Shown one piece after another: positions 22,515 through 30,824 of a DNA stretch of 37,474 bases (position 1 is the first letter of the stretch; each line of letters starts with the position of its first letter). A program made the position numbers and the translations under genes. The notes beneath the pieces are model-generated. The model was not told the origin of the DNA. It did not search any database and saw nothing but the letters and a program-made list of their open reading frames with translations. This DNA comes from GWC2-37-8 sp964485555 (GTDB taxonomy: Bacteria > Patescibacteriota > Minisyncoccia > Moranbacterales > GWC2-37-73): assembly GCA_964485555.1 (NCBI GenBank), contig CAZAJN010000078.1, positions 1 through 37,474 of the forward strand, written 5' to 3'.

Positions 22515-23478
22515 AATTCGTGATCACTTCCATCTTCACATCGATCACGCCCGCCCCCACTGAAGCAATTTGAGCGAAGGCAACTTTGTCCAAATCGATT
22601 ATTCTGCCGGGACCGAAAGGACCACGATCATTGATCTTCACAATAACTTGCTTGCCATTTGCCTTATTAGTCACCCTAACATAACTTCCCATAGGAAGCC
22701 AGGGATTAGCTGCGGCCAGAGTGCCTGTCCAAGCATACCAGCTTGCTGCTCCGGTGTGAACCTTCCCTACTTTCACCATTGTGCCCTGTGTCACCACTTC
22801 ATTAACAGGTTCTTTCACAATATTGCTTTCTAAAATTTTGCGAGAAATCTCTTTCCCGTCGTTATACACAACTTTGTATTTAATTTCTTTTTGCCCTTTC
22901 TCACCTTTCTTGGTAACTTTTTTTACTCTCCATCCCAAAGAATCATCCTCATTTGAAATCGTCTTGAAATCAATGTCTAAATTCTTGGTTTCTTCCTTGA
23001 TCAAAACGTGCGTGATGACAATTGTTTCGCCACCCTTGATGTTGCTGTTTCTCACAGGCTTGGAAATATCATCCTCATCAAATTTGATATCTCTATTTTC
23101 CCAGATCGCCTCCTCGACTGTATTTCGAAAAGTGTAAATTGTTTTCACATCTCCACCCTCTTTGATTGAAAGTTTTTTTGCTCGCAATATGATGATATTT
23201 GTGCCTGAAAAAATCTTTTCATTTTTTTCAGGAAGCACGACATCCTTTTCAAAAATCTCAATCTTGTGCTCCTTGATAAAATCGCTCACTGTTTGCGAAT
23301 TGGTGGTAGTTTCATAGACAACACCATTGTCATTAAGTTGGATGTTTTTTTGCGCGCCACCGAAATCCAATTCTTTAGCATCCACAAACAAAACATGGGA
23401 TCCAAAAAAAATTCCGCTTATAATCAGAATTTTATACAAAGTTTTTTTAATTTTATTAATCATCATATCTTCCACCAT
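22513..23478 (-). CDS. Secreted G5/3D-domain protein, RlpA-like double-psi beta-barrel
   Basis: A 321-residue exported protein with an N-terminal membrane or signal helix (ILIISGIFFGSHVLFV), an ubiquitin-like DUF348-type segment (YETTTNSQTVSDFIKEHKI), a second similar segment (VKTIYTFRNTVEEAI), a G5 domain (about residues 155-230, KKVTKKGEKGQKEIKYKVVYNDGKEISRKIL) and a C-terminal RlpA-like/3D barrel (GAASWYAWTGTLAAANP, KINDRGPFGPGRIIDLD, with the conserved Asp of NDRGP). The layout recalls YabE/Rpf stationary-phase proteins, which act on peptidoglycan; lytic activity here is inferred. The start at 23478 has AGGA six bases upstream; the frame upstream is palindrome. It shares a strand with comM and rsmA. 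Confidence 0.85.
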   Translation of the reverse strand: MVEDMMINKIKKTLYKILIISGIFFGSHVLFVDAKELDFGGAQKNIQLNDNGVVYETTTNSQTVSDFIKEHKIEIFEKDVVLPEKNEKIFSGTNIIILRAKKLSIKEGGDVKTIYTFRNTVEEAIWENRDIKFDEDDISKPVRNSNIKGGETIVITHVLIKEETKNLDIDFKTISNEDDSLGWRVKKVTKKGEKGQKEIKYKVVYNDGKEISRKILESNIVKEPVNEVVTQGTMVKVGKVHTGAASWYAWTGTLAAANPWLPMGSYVRVTNKANGKQVIVKINDRGPFGPGRIIDLDKVAFAQIASVGAGVIDVKMEVITN

Positions 23479-23494
23479 GAATAATCCTATAAAT

Positions 23495-23684
23495 AAATGA
23501 ATAATAAAATTTTCAAAAATTACTGTTTGAAAAACTTTTTGCTTTCTTAAATTTTTTGTACCTTGCCCGCCTCGCATCGACGAGCAAATCGTCTTGCGAG
23601 TCGAGGCGGGTAGTGACCTACGAAAAATTTAAGCTAAAGCTAAAATGTTTTGAGTCTAATTTTTAAAAATTTTATTATTCATTT
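23495..23684. repeat. 190-bp four-tier nested palindrome
   Basis: The outer arms 23495-23522 and 23657-23684 are reverse complements at 27 of 28 bases. A second tier (CTTAAATTTTTTGTA, about 23546) pairs with the segment near 23620-23632, a third is CCCGCCTCG/CGAGGCGGG (23567-23575 and 23602-23610), and the innermost is GACGA-gcaaa-TCGTC. It separates comM from the RlpA-like gene. It has no coding capacity. Confidence 0.75.
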
Positions 23685-23695
23685 TTTTAAATCTT

Positions 23696-25222
23696 TCACT
23701 CAGACTTAAATCTGTATTGAACAGCTTCAGCAATATGATTGGCTTCAATTTTCTCACTTTCTGCCAAATCGGCAATAGTGCGAGCAATTTTTATGATGCG
23801 ATGATATCCTCTGGCGCTCAATTTGAGAGCTGTGACGGCACTTTTCAAAAGTTCTTTTGACTGATCATCAAGCTGACAAAAAGTCTTGAGCTGATCAGAA
23901 GACATCTCACTATTCGAAACAATTGGCAAATCTAAAAATCTTTTTTCTTGCAGTTTTCTGGCAGCTTCCACTCTTTCCCTGATTTTCACGCTTGATTCTT
24001 CAACAGGTCCTTCTTGCAATTTGTCAAAACTGAGCCTGGGAACTTCAATGTGCAAATCGATCCTGTCCATGATTGGTCCGGAAATTTTCTGCTGATATCT
24101 GACGATCTGTGAAGGCGTGCAAGTGCAGACTTTTTCAGGATCAGTCGCCATTCCGCAAAAACATGGATTCATCGCGGCCACCAAAATGAATCTGGCCGGA
24201 AAATGAAGCGATCCTTTGGCTCTCGAGATTGTAATCATACCATCCTCCAAAGGCTGGCGCAAATTCTCCAGCACGCTTTTCGGAAATTCAGCAAACTCAT
24301 CCAAAAACAAAACGCCCCGGTGTGCCAGGCTTATTTCACCTGGCTTAGGATAGGATCCACCACCTATCAAGGACACACTGCTGGCACTATGATGTGGAGC
24401 TCGATATGGTCTTATCGTCACCAATGATTGCCCCTTGCACAATTTTCCAGCTACAGAAAAAATCTTAGTGATTTCCAAAGCCTCCGTCAAAGTTAGTCGT
24501 GGCAAGATTGTTGGCATGGCTTTGGCCAATAATGTTTTTCCTGATCCGGGAGGACCATTCAAAATCACATTATGACCACCAGCTGCCGCAATTTCCAATG
24601 CGCGCTTTGCATGCTGTTGTCCACTGATGTGAGCCATGTCATTGACATGTTCGCCATGAGTGAAAAGATCGTCGCTTTCTATTTGAGGGAAATAACTAAT
24701 ATGCCTATTTCCCGCAAAATGGTCAGCCAGATCATAGAGCGTGCTTACCGGAACAATATTTATGCCTTTCACCACACTTGCCTCTGATGCGTTTTCAGCT
24801 GGAACATACAACTCCTGAAAGCCTTTTTCTTTGGCCAGCAGTGCGATCGGCAAAATTCCTTGGATTGATCTCACCCGTCCATCCAGCGACAATTCTCCAA
24901 CCACCATACGTGAAGTAAAATCGAATTGGAGTTGTTTTGTTGCCAGCAAAAGACCGACTGCGATCGGCAAATCATAGATAGGACTAGCTTTTGGCAAATC
25001 GGCCGGAGCAAGATTGACCGTCACTCGACCACACTGATGTGGCGGTTTGAAACCACTGTTTTTGATGGCACTACTGACACGGTCGCGAGATTCCTTGATG
25101 GCAGTATCAGGAAGTCCAACAATGGTGAAATTGTGAAGTCCCGCACCAAGCACATCAACCTCAACCTCCACAACTTCTCCATCAAGTCCAATAGTGGCCG
25201 CTGAATAAATTTTTGAAGACAT
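23696..25222 (-). CDS. comM: YifB/ComM-family Mg-chelatase-like AAA+ ATPase
   Basis: A 508-residue protein. The N-terminal Lon-protease-like fold (IVGLPDTAIKESRDRVSSAI, VNLAPADLPKASPIYDLPIAVG) precedes the AAA+ core with Walker A GPPGSGKTLLAK, Walker B VLFLDEFAEFP, the RAPHHSAS segment and sensor regions, a Cys-rich insert (NPCFCGMATDPEKVCTC) and a C-terminal helical domain (LSARGYHRIIKIARTIADL). In naturally competent bacteria ComM is a hexameric helicase that promotes branch migration of incoming DNA. I placed the start at 25222 (MSSKIYSAATIGL); the 14 codons upstream are an AATTTTCAATT repeat. Its presence beside a type IV secretion-like system is suggestive of DNA uptake, but YifB is widespread in CPR and is weak evidence alone. 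Confidence 0.93.
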   Translation of the reverse strand: MSSKIYSAATIGLDGEVVEVEVDVLGAGLHNFTIVGLPDTAIKESRDRVSSAIKNSGFKPPHQCGRVTVNLAPADLPKASPIYDLPIAVGLLLATKQLQFDFTSRMVVGELSLDGRVRSIQGILPIALLAKEKGFQELYVPAENASEASVVKGINIVPVSTLYDLADHFAGNRHISYFPQIESDDLFTHGEHVNDMAHISGQQHAKRALEIAAAGGHNVILNGPPGSGKTLLAKAMPTILPRLTLTEALEITKIFSVAGKLCKGQSLVTIRPYRAPHHSASSVSLIGGGSYPKPGEISLAHRGVLFLDEFAEFPKSVLENLRQPLEDGMITISRAKGSLHFPARFILVAAMNPCFCGMATDPEKVCTCTPSQIVRYQQKISGPIMDRIDLHIEVPRLSFDKLQEGPVEESSVKIRERVEAARKLQEKRFLDLPIVSNSEMSSDQLKTFCQLDDQSKELLKSAVTALKLSARGYHRIIKIARTIADLAESEKIEANHIAEAVQYRFKSE

Positions 25223-25375
25223 ATATAAATAATTTTCAATTTTCAATTCACAATTTTCAAACAATGAATAAATTTTTCAATGTTCTTAAAATTTAGAATT
25301 TCATCATTTGAAATTGCTTAGGATTTAGAAATTGTCCCCAGGATAGATTGGAGTGGGAAGTTTAAAATTTTATGC

Positions 25376-26032
25376 CTATTCTTGTTCATGTTTTCTTTCT
25401 GAAAGTGTAGTAAAATAAACAACCAAGGCAGTCGCTGTCGCCTCTGGAATGAAATTGATTCCTGGCATAAATCCTGCCAATGTTCCAGCTAGGATTATAC
25501 CGCCTTTTTTAACGAGACCATTGGCAACCTTTTTTTTGCCGCCTCCTCCAACTAGCAGCATCATCATAAAAATGAAAATTGAGCACATGATCGTGATCAC
25601 CGTTCCGACTCCAGGCAAAGAGCCTATAAAAACCAAGTCTGAAAGATCTTTGAGCATGGAAGCTCCAATCGCTGCGACAAAAGGCATGTCACCAATCGGA
25701 TTTATTTGCTTAAGAAGTGACATCGCGCCCATTGGTGTTGCCATCTTAGCGGCATCAGTTGCCAAATTCTCAGTTTTTTTAGCTTCACTGTTTCCCGATC
25801 CTGCTCTTGCCTTACCAAGTCTCTCCGCATGCTTATCATCTTCGCCATCTTCAACAAGACGAGGATTATTCCTTAACTCGTCTTCACTTTCATCGTGAAC
25901 TCTATGTATTCCCTGATTATAATTATCAGCTAGCCCGTTTCTGGGCACATTGAAATTTTCGACTCGTGAAGACCCAAGTCTGGCATTGTTTAGCTCATTC
26001 TGTTTTTCGTAATCAATCGCAGCATTCGACAT
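25376..26032 (-). CDS. Small membrane protein of secretion locus II, unknown function
   Basis: A 218-residue protein that I do not recognise. The first 90 residues are hydrophilic and charged (ESEDELRNNPRLVEDGEDDKH). The C-terminal 120 hold about three hydrophobic segments: a weaker one (PFVAAIGASMLKDLSDLVFIG), a strong one (GTVITIMCSIFIFMMMLLVGGGG), then a basic GKKK turn and a third (GGIILAGTLAGFMPGINFI to VVYFTT). There is no signal peptide, so the N-terminus is probably cytoplasmic. It follows virB4 by 45 bases and ends secretion locus II. I infer an accessory inner-membrane component. Confidence 0.7.
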   Translation of the reverse strand: MSNAAIDYEKQNELNNARLGSSRVENFNVPRNGLADNYNQGIHRVHDESEDELRNNPRLVEDGEDDKHAERLGKARAGSGNSEAKKTENLATDAAKMATPMGAMSLLKQINPIGDMPFVAAIGASMLKDLSDLVFIGSLPGVGTVITIMCSIFIFMMMLLVGGGGKKKVANGLVKKGGIILAGTLAGFMPGINFIPEATATALVVYFTTLSERKHEQE

Positions 26033-26077
26033 AACAATGCATTTGGAATTTGTAATTTATCATTTGAAATTTCCAGC

Positions 26078-27907
26078 CTACATTCCTTCTTCCTCATCAA
26101 AATCCTTCTTGGCTTGTTCAATTTCCATCAGCTGACGAGGATCGGATGTGATAATCTGGTCTTCAGCGTAAGACGCAATAACTTTGATTGCCACATGCTT
26201 TGCACCTGCAAACAAAACGCCTTCTCCAACATTACTTTCTAAAAGAAGGAATTTTTCTTGCTCTGTCAAATAGAAAGTGTCTGAAATCGTATCGATGGCT
26301 GCCGGCGATTGGCGCAAGAGCAATTGAAGTGAAGAGTTGGTCACAATAGGTTTTCCATAGCGGGAACTCATGAAGTCTGCGATGTCCTGAGTAATTGTTG
26401 TCAGCCCAGTGTAATATTTTCGGCAACGCTTGGCGATTCCAAACAGAAATGATGCTGCATCCTCATTCTGCATCATGACCCAAGCTTCATCCACCACAAC
26501 TATTCTCTTTTTCAGTGTTGAACGCATCTCATTCCAAATGAACTGCAAAATAGTATACATCGCAATTGGGCGAAGTTGTTCTTCAAGATCGCGGATGTTG
26601 AAAACCACCAATTGATTGTTGATCTGCACGTTGGTTGGATGATTCAAAACGCCGGCAAAAATTCCCTCCGTATATTTCTCAAGGCGACGTGCAATGGATT
26701 CTCCACCTTCTGAATTCCTGACAACCGAATAAAGATCTGACATGGTTGGGAAAGAATTGGAGTTGAAGGATTTGAAATTGCTTTGCGCGGTGATGTCGCG
26801 CATGGCATATGTCTCGCGGATTGCCAGATCCAAAATGGAATCTTCTTCCGGCGTCACTGCTCCAAGCATGATATGCAAAAGACCGATAAGACTCGCAATA
26901 TTTGACCTGAGAACATCTTCAGGGTCCTCATCCTCACTCACCTGCGGAAGATCGAAAGGATTGAGATGGAAATTTGAGTTGAGAGAGAGCTTAATGAAAG
27001 TTCCGCCTACCGTTTCACAAAGATATTTGTATTCATTTTCAGGATCAATCACTATCACATTAGTTCCCACCATCAACGAGCGGAATATTTCCAACTTCAC
27101 AGTATAACTTTTTCCACCTCCAGATTTTGAGAACACGACCATGTTTGCGTTCTCCATCTTGAAGCGATCGAACAAGATCAAACTGTTATTATGCCTGTTT
27201 ATGCCATACAGAATTCCTTCATTGGATGAAAGATCAGCTGAAACGAATGGGAAAGTTGTTGAAAGAGGCGCGGTGTTGAGGTTGTTCGCCACATCAAGTT
27301 CATCATTAGCCAATGGCAAAGTCGAAGAAAAACCTTGTTCCGTTTTCAAAACTGCTGGTTTTATGTACACCAGTTGAGCTTCAAGAATCGATTCTATTTC
27401 CTGATTGGCCTTATCAAGCTCCTCCATTGTTTTCCCATAAATCGTCATATACAAACCGAAGCGAAAAAACTTTTCCGTTCCTTGTTGCAATTTGTCTCGC
27501 AAATCTTCAATGTCCTGCAAAGCTGTTTCCAAGATCGGATCGCGGATTTTTCCAGACTGTTCCTCCATGTGAATCTGGGATTGAACCTGGGTAGAACTTT
27601 TCCTGAGCGTTTTCAGAATTTCAGCCGTATTGATCGGATGAATGAACATCGAGGTGTCCATTGAAAAATCGATGTTGATAATGGGAGAAAACCAATTAGT
27701 GTGCAAATAGCGAGGATATGCCACGACGAAAAGTGTCCGCGCATACGTTTCACCAACCTGCAAATAATTTGAACTTATCTTCATGGCGGCTGGCGCGATC
27801 AAATCTTTGATGGTTGCCACACCTTGCTGATAAAGCGCCTCACTTTGAAGTATTGCGTTTGTTGACACAGCCGGTTTTTGATTTTTATTTTTATCCAATC
27901 CAAACAT
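26078..27907 (-). CDS. virB4: VirB4-family type IV secretion ATPase
   Basis: A 609-residue ATPase that powers pilus subunit extraction and transport in type IV secretion systems. The N-terminal VirB4/CagE-like domain spans about residues 30-225; the C-terminal RecA-like motor has Walker A SKSGGGKS (260-267), VIVIDPENEY (a diagnostic VirB4/TraC string), Walker B RIVVVDEAWVMM (468-479), and the TQDIADFMSS motif with its conserved Gln-Asp. Many members are 700-850 residues; this one is short because part of the N-terminal role may be taken by the separate TraC-like gene upstream. It starts 30 bases after that gene stops, the two plus prgI forming one transcript. There is no VirD4 or relaxase near it. 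Confidence 0.93.
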   Translation of the reverse strand: MFGLDKNKNQKPAVSTNAILQSEALYQQGVATIKDLIAPAAMKISSNYLQVGETYARTLFVVAYPRYLHTNWFSPIINIDFSMDTSMFIHPINTAEILKTLRKSSTQVQSQIHMEEQSGKIRDPILETALQDIEDLRDKLQQGTEKFFRFGLYMTIYGKTMEELDKANQEIESILEAQLVYIKPAVLKTEQGFSSTLPLANDELDVANNLNTAPLSTTFPFVSADLSSNEGILYGINRHNNSLILFDRFKMENANMVVFSKSGGGKSYTVKLEIFRSLMVGTNVIVIDPENEYKYLCETVGGTFIKLSLNSNFHLNPFDLPQVSEDEDPEDVLRSNIASLIGLLHIMLGAVTPEEDSILDLAIRETYAMRDITAQSNFKSFNSNSFPTMSDLYSVVRNSEGGESIARRLEKYTEGIFAGVLNHPTNVQINNQLVVFNIRDLEEQLRPIAMYTILQFIWNEMRSTLKKRIVVVDEAWVMMQNEDAASFLFGIAKRCRKYYTGLTTITQDIADFMSSRYGKPIVTNSSLQLLLRQSPAAIDTISDTFYLTEQEKFLLLESNVGEGVLFAGAKHVAIKVIASYAEDQIITSDPRQLMEIEQAKKDFDEEEGM

Positions 27908-27937
27908 ATGTGTATTTTTAATTTATACTGCTCGTGA

Positions 27938-28627
27938 TTATCTCAACTCAATCTTGTCTATGTCTTTGATGATACTGTTGTTGTGCGTTGAAGGATTGTA
28001 TGAATTATAAAGCAGTTCTATCAATTCTTCTGTCTTGAGCGGTGTGACTTTCACACCTGTTCCTGAAAGACCTGCACTGATATGATCGACTCTTTGCCAA
28101 AGCTGATTTTTGTAAGTATCAAACAACTCTCTGCGCCTTGAAATTGCCATCTGTGAATTTGTCGATCCGAAAAGGCGGTCAATAATTCCACTCTTAGTGC
28201 TTTCGATCGGATAAAAAGGCACAACCACATAGAAAAATTTGGACATGATGTTTGAAACATCGGCCAAATTTTTGATGAAATTGGAATACTCTGCCAATTG
28301 CATGCTCAAAAGTTCATTGGTGAGTTGCGTTTCTTTTTTCTTAAGATAATCGATATATGGATTTATGTTCAATTTGCGGGAACTAACAACTATTTGCATC
28401 GGAAAATCCAGGGAGTTTAGAAAATTCTGATACTGGCTAATGATGGAATCTTGTTCTTCAGTCGCTTTGAGATCAAAGTTTATCGAAGAAACCAAAAGCA
28501 CCGCTCTGAGCGATCCGTTCTTGAGCACGATGACGCCGTCGCGCACTTCTTCCACGTCGACATATTTCTGACTGCTAGAGCCTCCTCCACCGCCATTGGT
28601 CAAATTATTTGAATGCAATGATTCCAT
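27938..28627 (-). CDS. TraC-like protein of the type IV secretion locus
   Basis: A 229-residue protein. A Gly/Ser-rich N-terminus (NNLTNGGGGGSSSQ) leads the segment VEEVRDGVIVLKNGSLRAVLLVSSINFDL, then RKLNINPYIDYLKKKE and FFYVVVPFYPIE. This resembles the N-terminal part of TraC/VirB4 proteins of Gram-positive conjugation systems, without any ATPase motor. The order prgI, traC-like, virB4 is a common one in CPR secretion clusters as I know them. It starts at 28627 (MESLHSNN); the 12 codons upstream are an AACATTCAAGC repeat. No membrane helix is obvious, so it probably lies on the cytoplasmic face with PrgI and VirB4. A split VirB4 N-terminus is the alternative reading. Confidence 0.75.
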   Translation of the reverse strand: MESLHSNNLTNGGGGGSSSQKYVDVEEVRDGVIVLKNGSLRAVLLVSSINFDLKATEEQDSIISQYQNFLNSLDFPMQIVVSSRKLNINPYIDYLKKKETQLTNELLSMQLAEYSNFIKNLADVSNIMSKFFYVVVPFYPIESTKSGIIDRLFGSTNSQMAISRRRELFDTYKNQLWQRVDHISAGLSGTGVKVTPLKTEELIELLYNSYNPSTHNNSIIKDIDKIELR

Positions 28628-28635
28628 AAAATTGC

Positions 28636-28745
28636 TCGTTAAGACATATAAACATTCAAGCATTCAAACATGCGAATTTCTGTTTGGGTGTTTGGATGTT
28701 TAAGTGTGTAGACTGATTGAATGTTTAGATGTTTTGATGTCTAAT
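28636..28745. repeat. AAACATTCAAGC / ATGTTTGG word repeat, hairpin-forming
   Basis: Left words (ATAAACATTCAAGCATTCAAACATG) face right words (GGGTGTTTGGATGTTTAAGTG, GAATGTTTAGATGTTTTGATG). It lies between the PrgI and TraC-like genes, in the same family as 2797-2880. Confidence 0.6.
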
Positions 28746-28757
28746 TGATTGCTTACA

Positions 28758-29210
28758 CTACGCCTTTTTGATCGGTTGATTTTTCATAATGTCATCAAGA
28801 TCATGGCTATAATTGTTTCCTTCACTATCCAAAAGTTGCGCGAGATTTCTTAGTGAATCCTCAGTAAGGTGTTTGTCCGGAGAAAATTTTTGTTCAACTT
28901 TTGCTTTTTGCGGAACATTGATCACATTTTGCGGTGTTCTTTTCCAGATGTAAACTTTGGGCTTGAAAAAGTACATGATTCCAAAAATTACAAAGCTTCC
29001 CATTGGTTGACCATACGGCTTGAAAAAAGCCAGAGATCCGAAAATGATAGCTAGCGGAAAACCTATGACCAAAAAACCCGCGAACGGAACAACATTCCAA
29101 AGAATGAGCAACATCACTCCGAGCGCGATAAGCCAACCCAACTGCTTGATAGTCAGCGGTCCGGCCACTTTATCTTCTACGTCTATATATTGTGGAACGT
29201 TTATTAACAT
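28758..29210 (-). CDS. prgI: PrgI-family protein (VirB3-like)
   Basis: A 150-residue membrane protein. The N-terminal strand NVPQYIDVEDKVAGPLTIKQL is the family signature. Two membrane helices follow (WLIALGVMLLILWNVVPFAGFLVIGFPLAIIFGSLAFF), then the YGQPMGSFVIFGIMYFFKPKVYIWK segment. The 60-residue C-terminal part is hydrophilic. PrgI proteins are the VirB3 counterpart in Gram-positive-type secretion systems and associate with VirB4 at the membrane. It is 27 bases downstream of the double-pilin gene and in the same transcript as virB4. Confidence 0.9.
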   Translation of the reverse strand: MLINVPQYIDVEDKVAGPLTIKQLGWLIALGVMLLILWNVVPFAGFLVIGFPLAIIFGSLAFFKPYGQPMGSFVIFGIMYFFKPKVYIWKRTPQNVINVPQKAKVEQKFSPDKHLTEDSLRNLAQLLDSEGNNYSHDLDDIMKNQPIKKA

Positions 29211-29237
29211 TTTTATTTTTATTTTCTTTAACTTACA

Positions 29238-30143
29238 TTAGCCAACTATGAAAAACTTTGCGACCTGAGTCACCAAAACCATCGATGCCATAGCTATTAC
29301 AACTCCCAGCAAGGAATATTTGAAAATATTTTTTCCAGTATCAATCCTGTCCTCATCCCCTGCAGATGTGAGATACATGGATGCGCCAATGACCATCATG
29401 ACAAGTGAAAGAATTCCCAAGATTCCAAGCAAGAAATTCAAAACCCGGGTGGCAATCTGAGAAAGACTAAGCGCTGCAGCCAAACGCGTGTCAGTTGTTC
29501 CCCAACCCAATATGGTTGATATTTCTTTCAGAAAAGATGGGGCTGCCAATCCGATGGCCAATCCGACAAGCGCAGCTGTGATCATGTTCTTGGCTGTTTC
29601 GATCTGTTTTCCACCTCCTGAGATGACATACATCACCGCACCGATGACGATCATCAAAAGCGAAAGAGTGACGATAATTCCTTGCAATGCTCCCATGATT
29701 TGACTCAAGAATTGATCAACTGTTTGAAATTTGAGTGGATTGGTAAATGCTGTCCCTCCACCAGAAGCCGGCTGAACTGTTCCCGGATTGGCAGTGGCTG
29801 GACTTGGTATTGGACCAGAATTGGAATCCACACAAGTGCCAGCTGCATTACATACCCCATAATTTCCCGCTGCAGAGCAAGGTTGCATGATTGATGAACC
29901 ATCCGCATTGCAAGTAACTGAGGAAATGGCACAGCATTGAACACTATTACCAGTGCCAGGACAAAGATTTGCCACGCACCCCGATTCACCGGAAACTTTG
30001 TTTTTATCAACGCAAGCTGAACCAGGATTTTTGGCTGAGCAAGTATCAGCTAGAACTTTCTGAACACCAAAAGTTAAAAAAAATCCAGATATCAAGAGGA
30101 ACAAAAACATACTCAACCGTAATTTCATTATTGTCTTAGTCAT
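29238..30143 (-). CDS. Secreted protein with two tandem VirB2-like pilin modules
   Basis: A 301-residue precursor. A signal peptide (residues 5-32, ending VLADTCSA) is followed by a Cys-rich region (about 33-110, with at least ten Cys) and a Pro/Gly linker. Module 1 has helices LQGIIVTLSLLMIVIGAVMY, the loop VISGGGKQIETAKN and AALVGLAIGLAAPSFL. Module 2 has VLNFLLGILGILSLVMMVIG, the loop ASMYLTSAGDEDRIDTGKN and YSLLGVVIAMASMVLVTQV. Two full modules in one chain mean a covalent pilin dimer or a channel-like four-helix protein. An ATG at 30128 (MKLRLSM) is an alternative start. It sits directly upstream of prgI, so it is part of the ATPase transcript rather than of pilin locus I. Confidence 0.82.
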   Translation of the reverse strand: MTKTIMKLRLSMFLFLLISGFFLTFGVQKVLADTCSAKNPGSACVDKNKVSGESGCVANLCPGTGNSVQCCAISSVTCNADGSSIMQPCSAAGNYGVCNAAGTCVDSNSGPIPSPATANPGTVQPASGGGTAFTNPLKFQTVDQFLSQIMGALQGIIVTLSLLMIVIGAVMYVISGGGKQIETAKNMITAALVGLAIGLAAPSFLKEISTILGWGTTDTRLAAALSLSQIATRVLNFLLGILGILSLVMMVIGASMYLTSAGDEDRIDTGKNIFKYSLLGVVIAMASMVLVTQVAKFFIVG

Positions 30144-30164
30144 ATTTTTTATTATATTTAATTT

Positions 30165-30803
30165 CTATCGATTAGGATTCGCACTGCAATCAAACTGTCC
30201 CCAACTCGTGATGTTCATGCCAAATGTAGGATTTCCTTGAGCGTCTGTTTTCGATCCCAATGATTGTATGACAGTGTTGACAATCAGCCATCCGGCAAAA
30301 ATAATAACAAAACCTATAGCTGCATTTTTCATAATATCCTTGGCTCTTCCTGTTGTCTTTGGGTCTCCAGCTGAAACTACATACACAACTCCAGCAATAG
30401 TAAAAGCAAGCAAGCCAACACCTATGGAAATTCTCATGATGTATTGGATCACATTATTGAGCCCCGCTATAAAGTCACAAAGCGTGCACATAGATTGACC
30501 AGGTCTTCCACATTTCACCAACTGACTCTCTTCGGTTGTAGTTCCCGGAATCTTATAGTCTGTTGCCTGTCCGGCACTTCCAGGGCCAGAAGCGGGAGTG
30601 GTGACAACGCCTGATGTGACACAATTCCCTTTGCCATCGCATTTTCCATATTCAGCACTTTTGCCATCACCAACCGAGCATGCTGTCTTGTCAGGTTTAT
30701 TCAGACAAACTGCATCTGCAGCCATGGCTGGCAAATTATTGACAAAAAGTCCACCCAACAGGATGACGCTATATGCGATACTTTTTATAGTTTTCATTTT
30801 CAT
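30165..30803 (-). CDS. Secreted VirB2-like pilin-module protein with Cys-rich N-terminus
   Basis: A 212-residue precursor. The signal peptide runs to NNLPAMAADA. A short Cys-containing domain (CLNKPDKTACSVGDGKSAEYGKC) and a Gly/Ser/Thr linker lead a further Cys pair (SMCTLC) and the pilin module: IMRISIGVGLLAFTIAGVVY, the loop VVSAGDPKTTGRAKD and AAIGFVIIFAGWLIVNTVI. Unlike the locus I pilins it has a 30-residue hydrophilic tail ending FDCSANPNR. Several starts are stacked (TTG 30812, ATG 30809, 30803, 30797); I used 30803 without a Shine-Dalgarno to decide. It lies between the solute-binding lipoprotein and the double-pilin gene. Confidence 0.82.
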   Translation of the reverse strand: MKMKTIKSIAYSVILLGGLFVNNLPAMAADAVCLNKPDKTACSVGDGKSAEYGKCDGKGNCVTSGVVTTPASGPGSAGQATDYKIPGTTTEESQLVKCGRPGQSMCTLCDFIAGLNNVIQYIMRISIGVGLLAFTIAGVVYVVSAGDPKTTGRAKDIMKNAAIGFVIIFAGWLIVNTVIQSLGSKTDAQGNPTFGMNITSWGQFDCSANPNR

Positions 30804-30824
30804 GATCATCAAAATTATATGATT

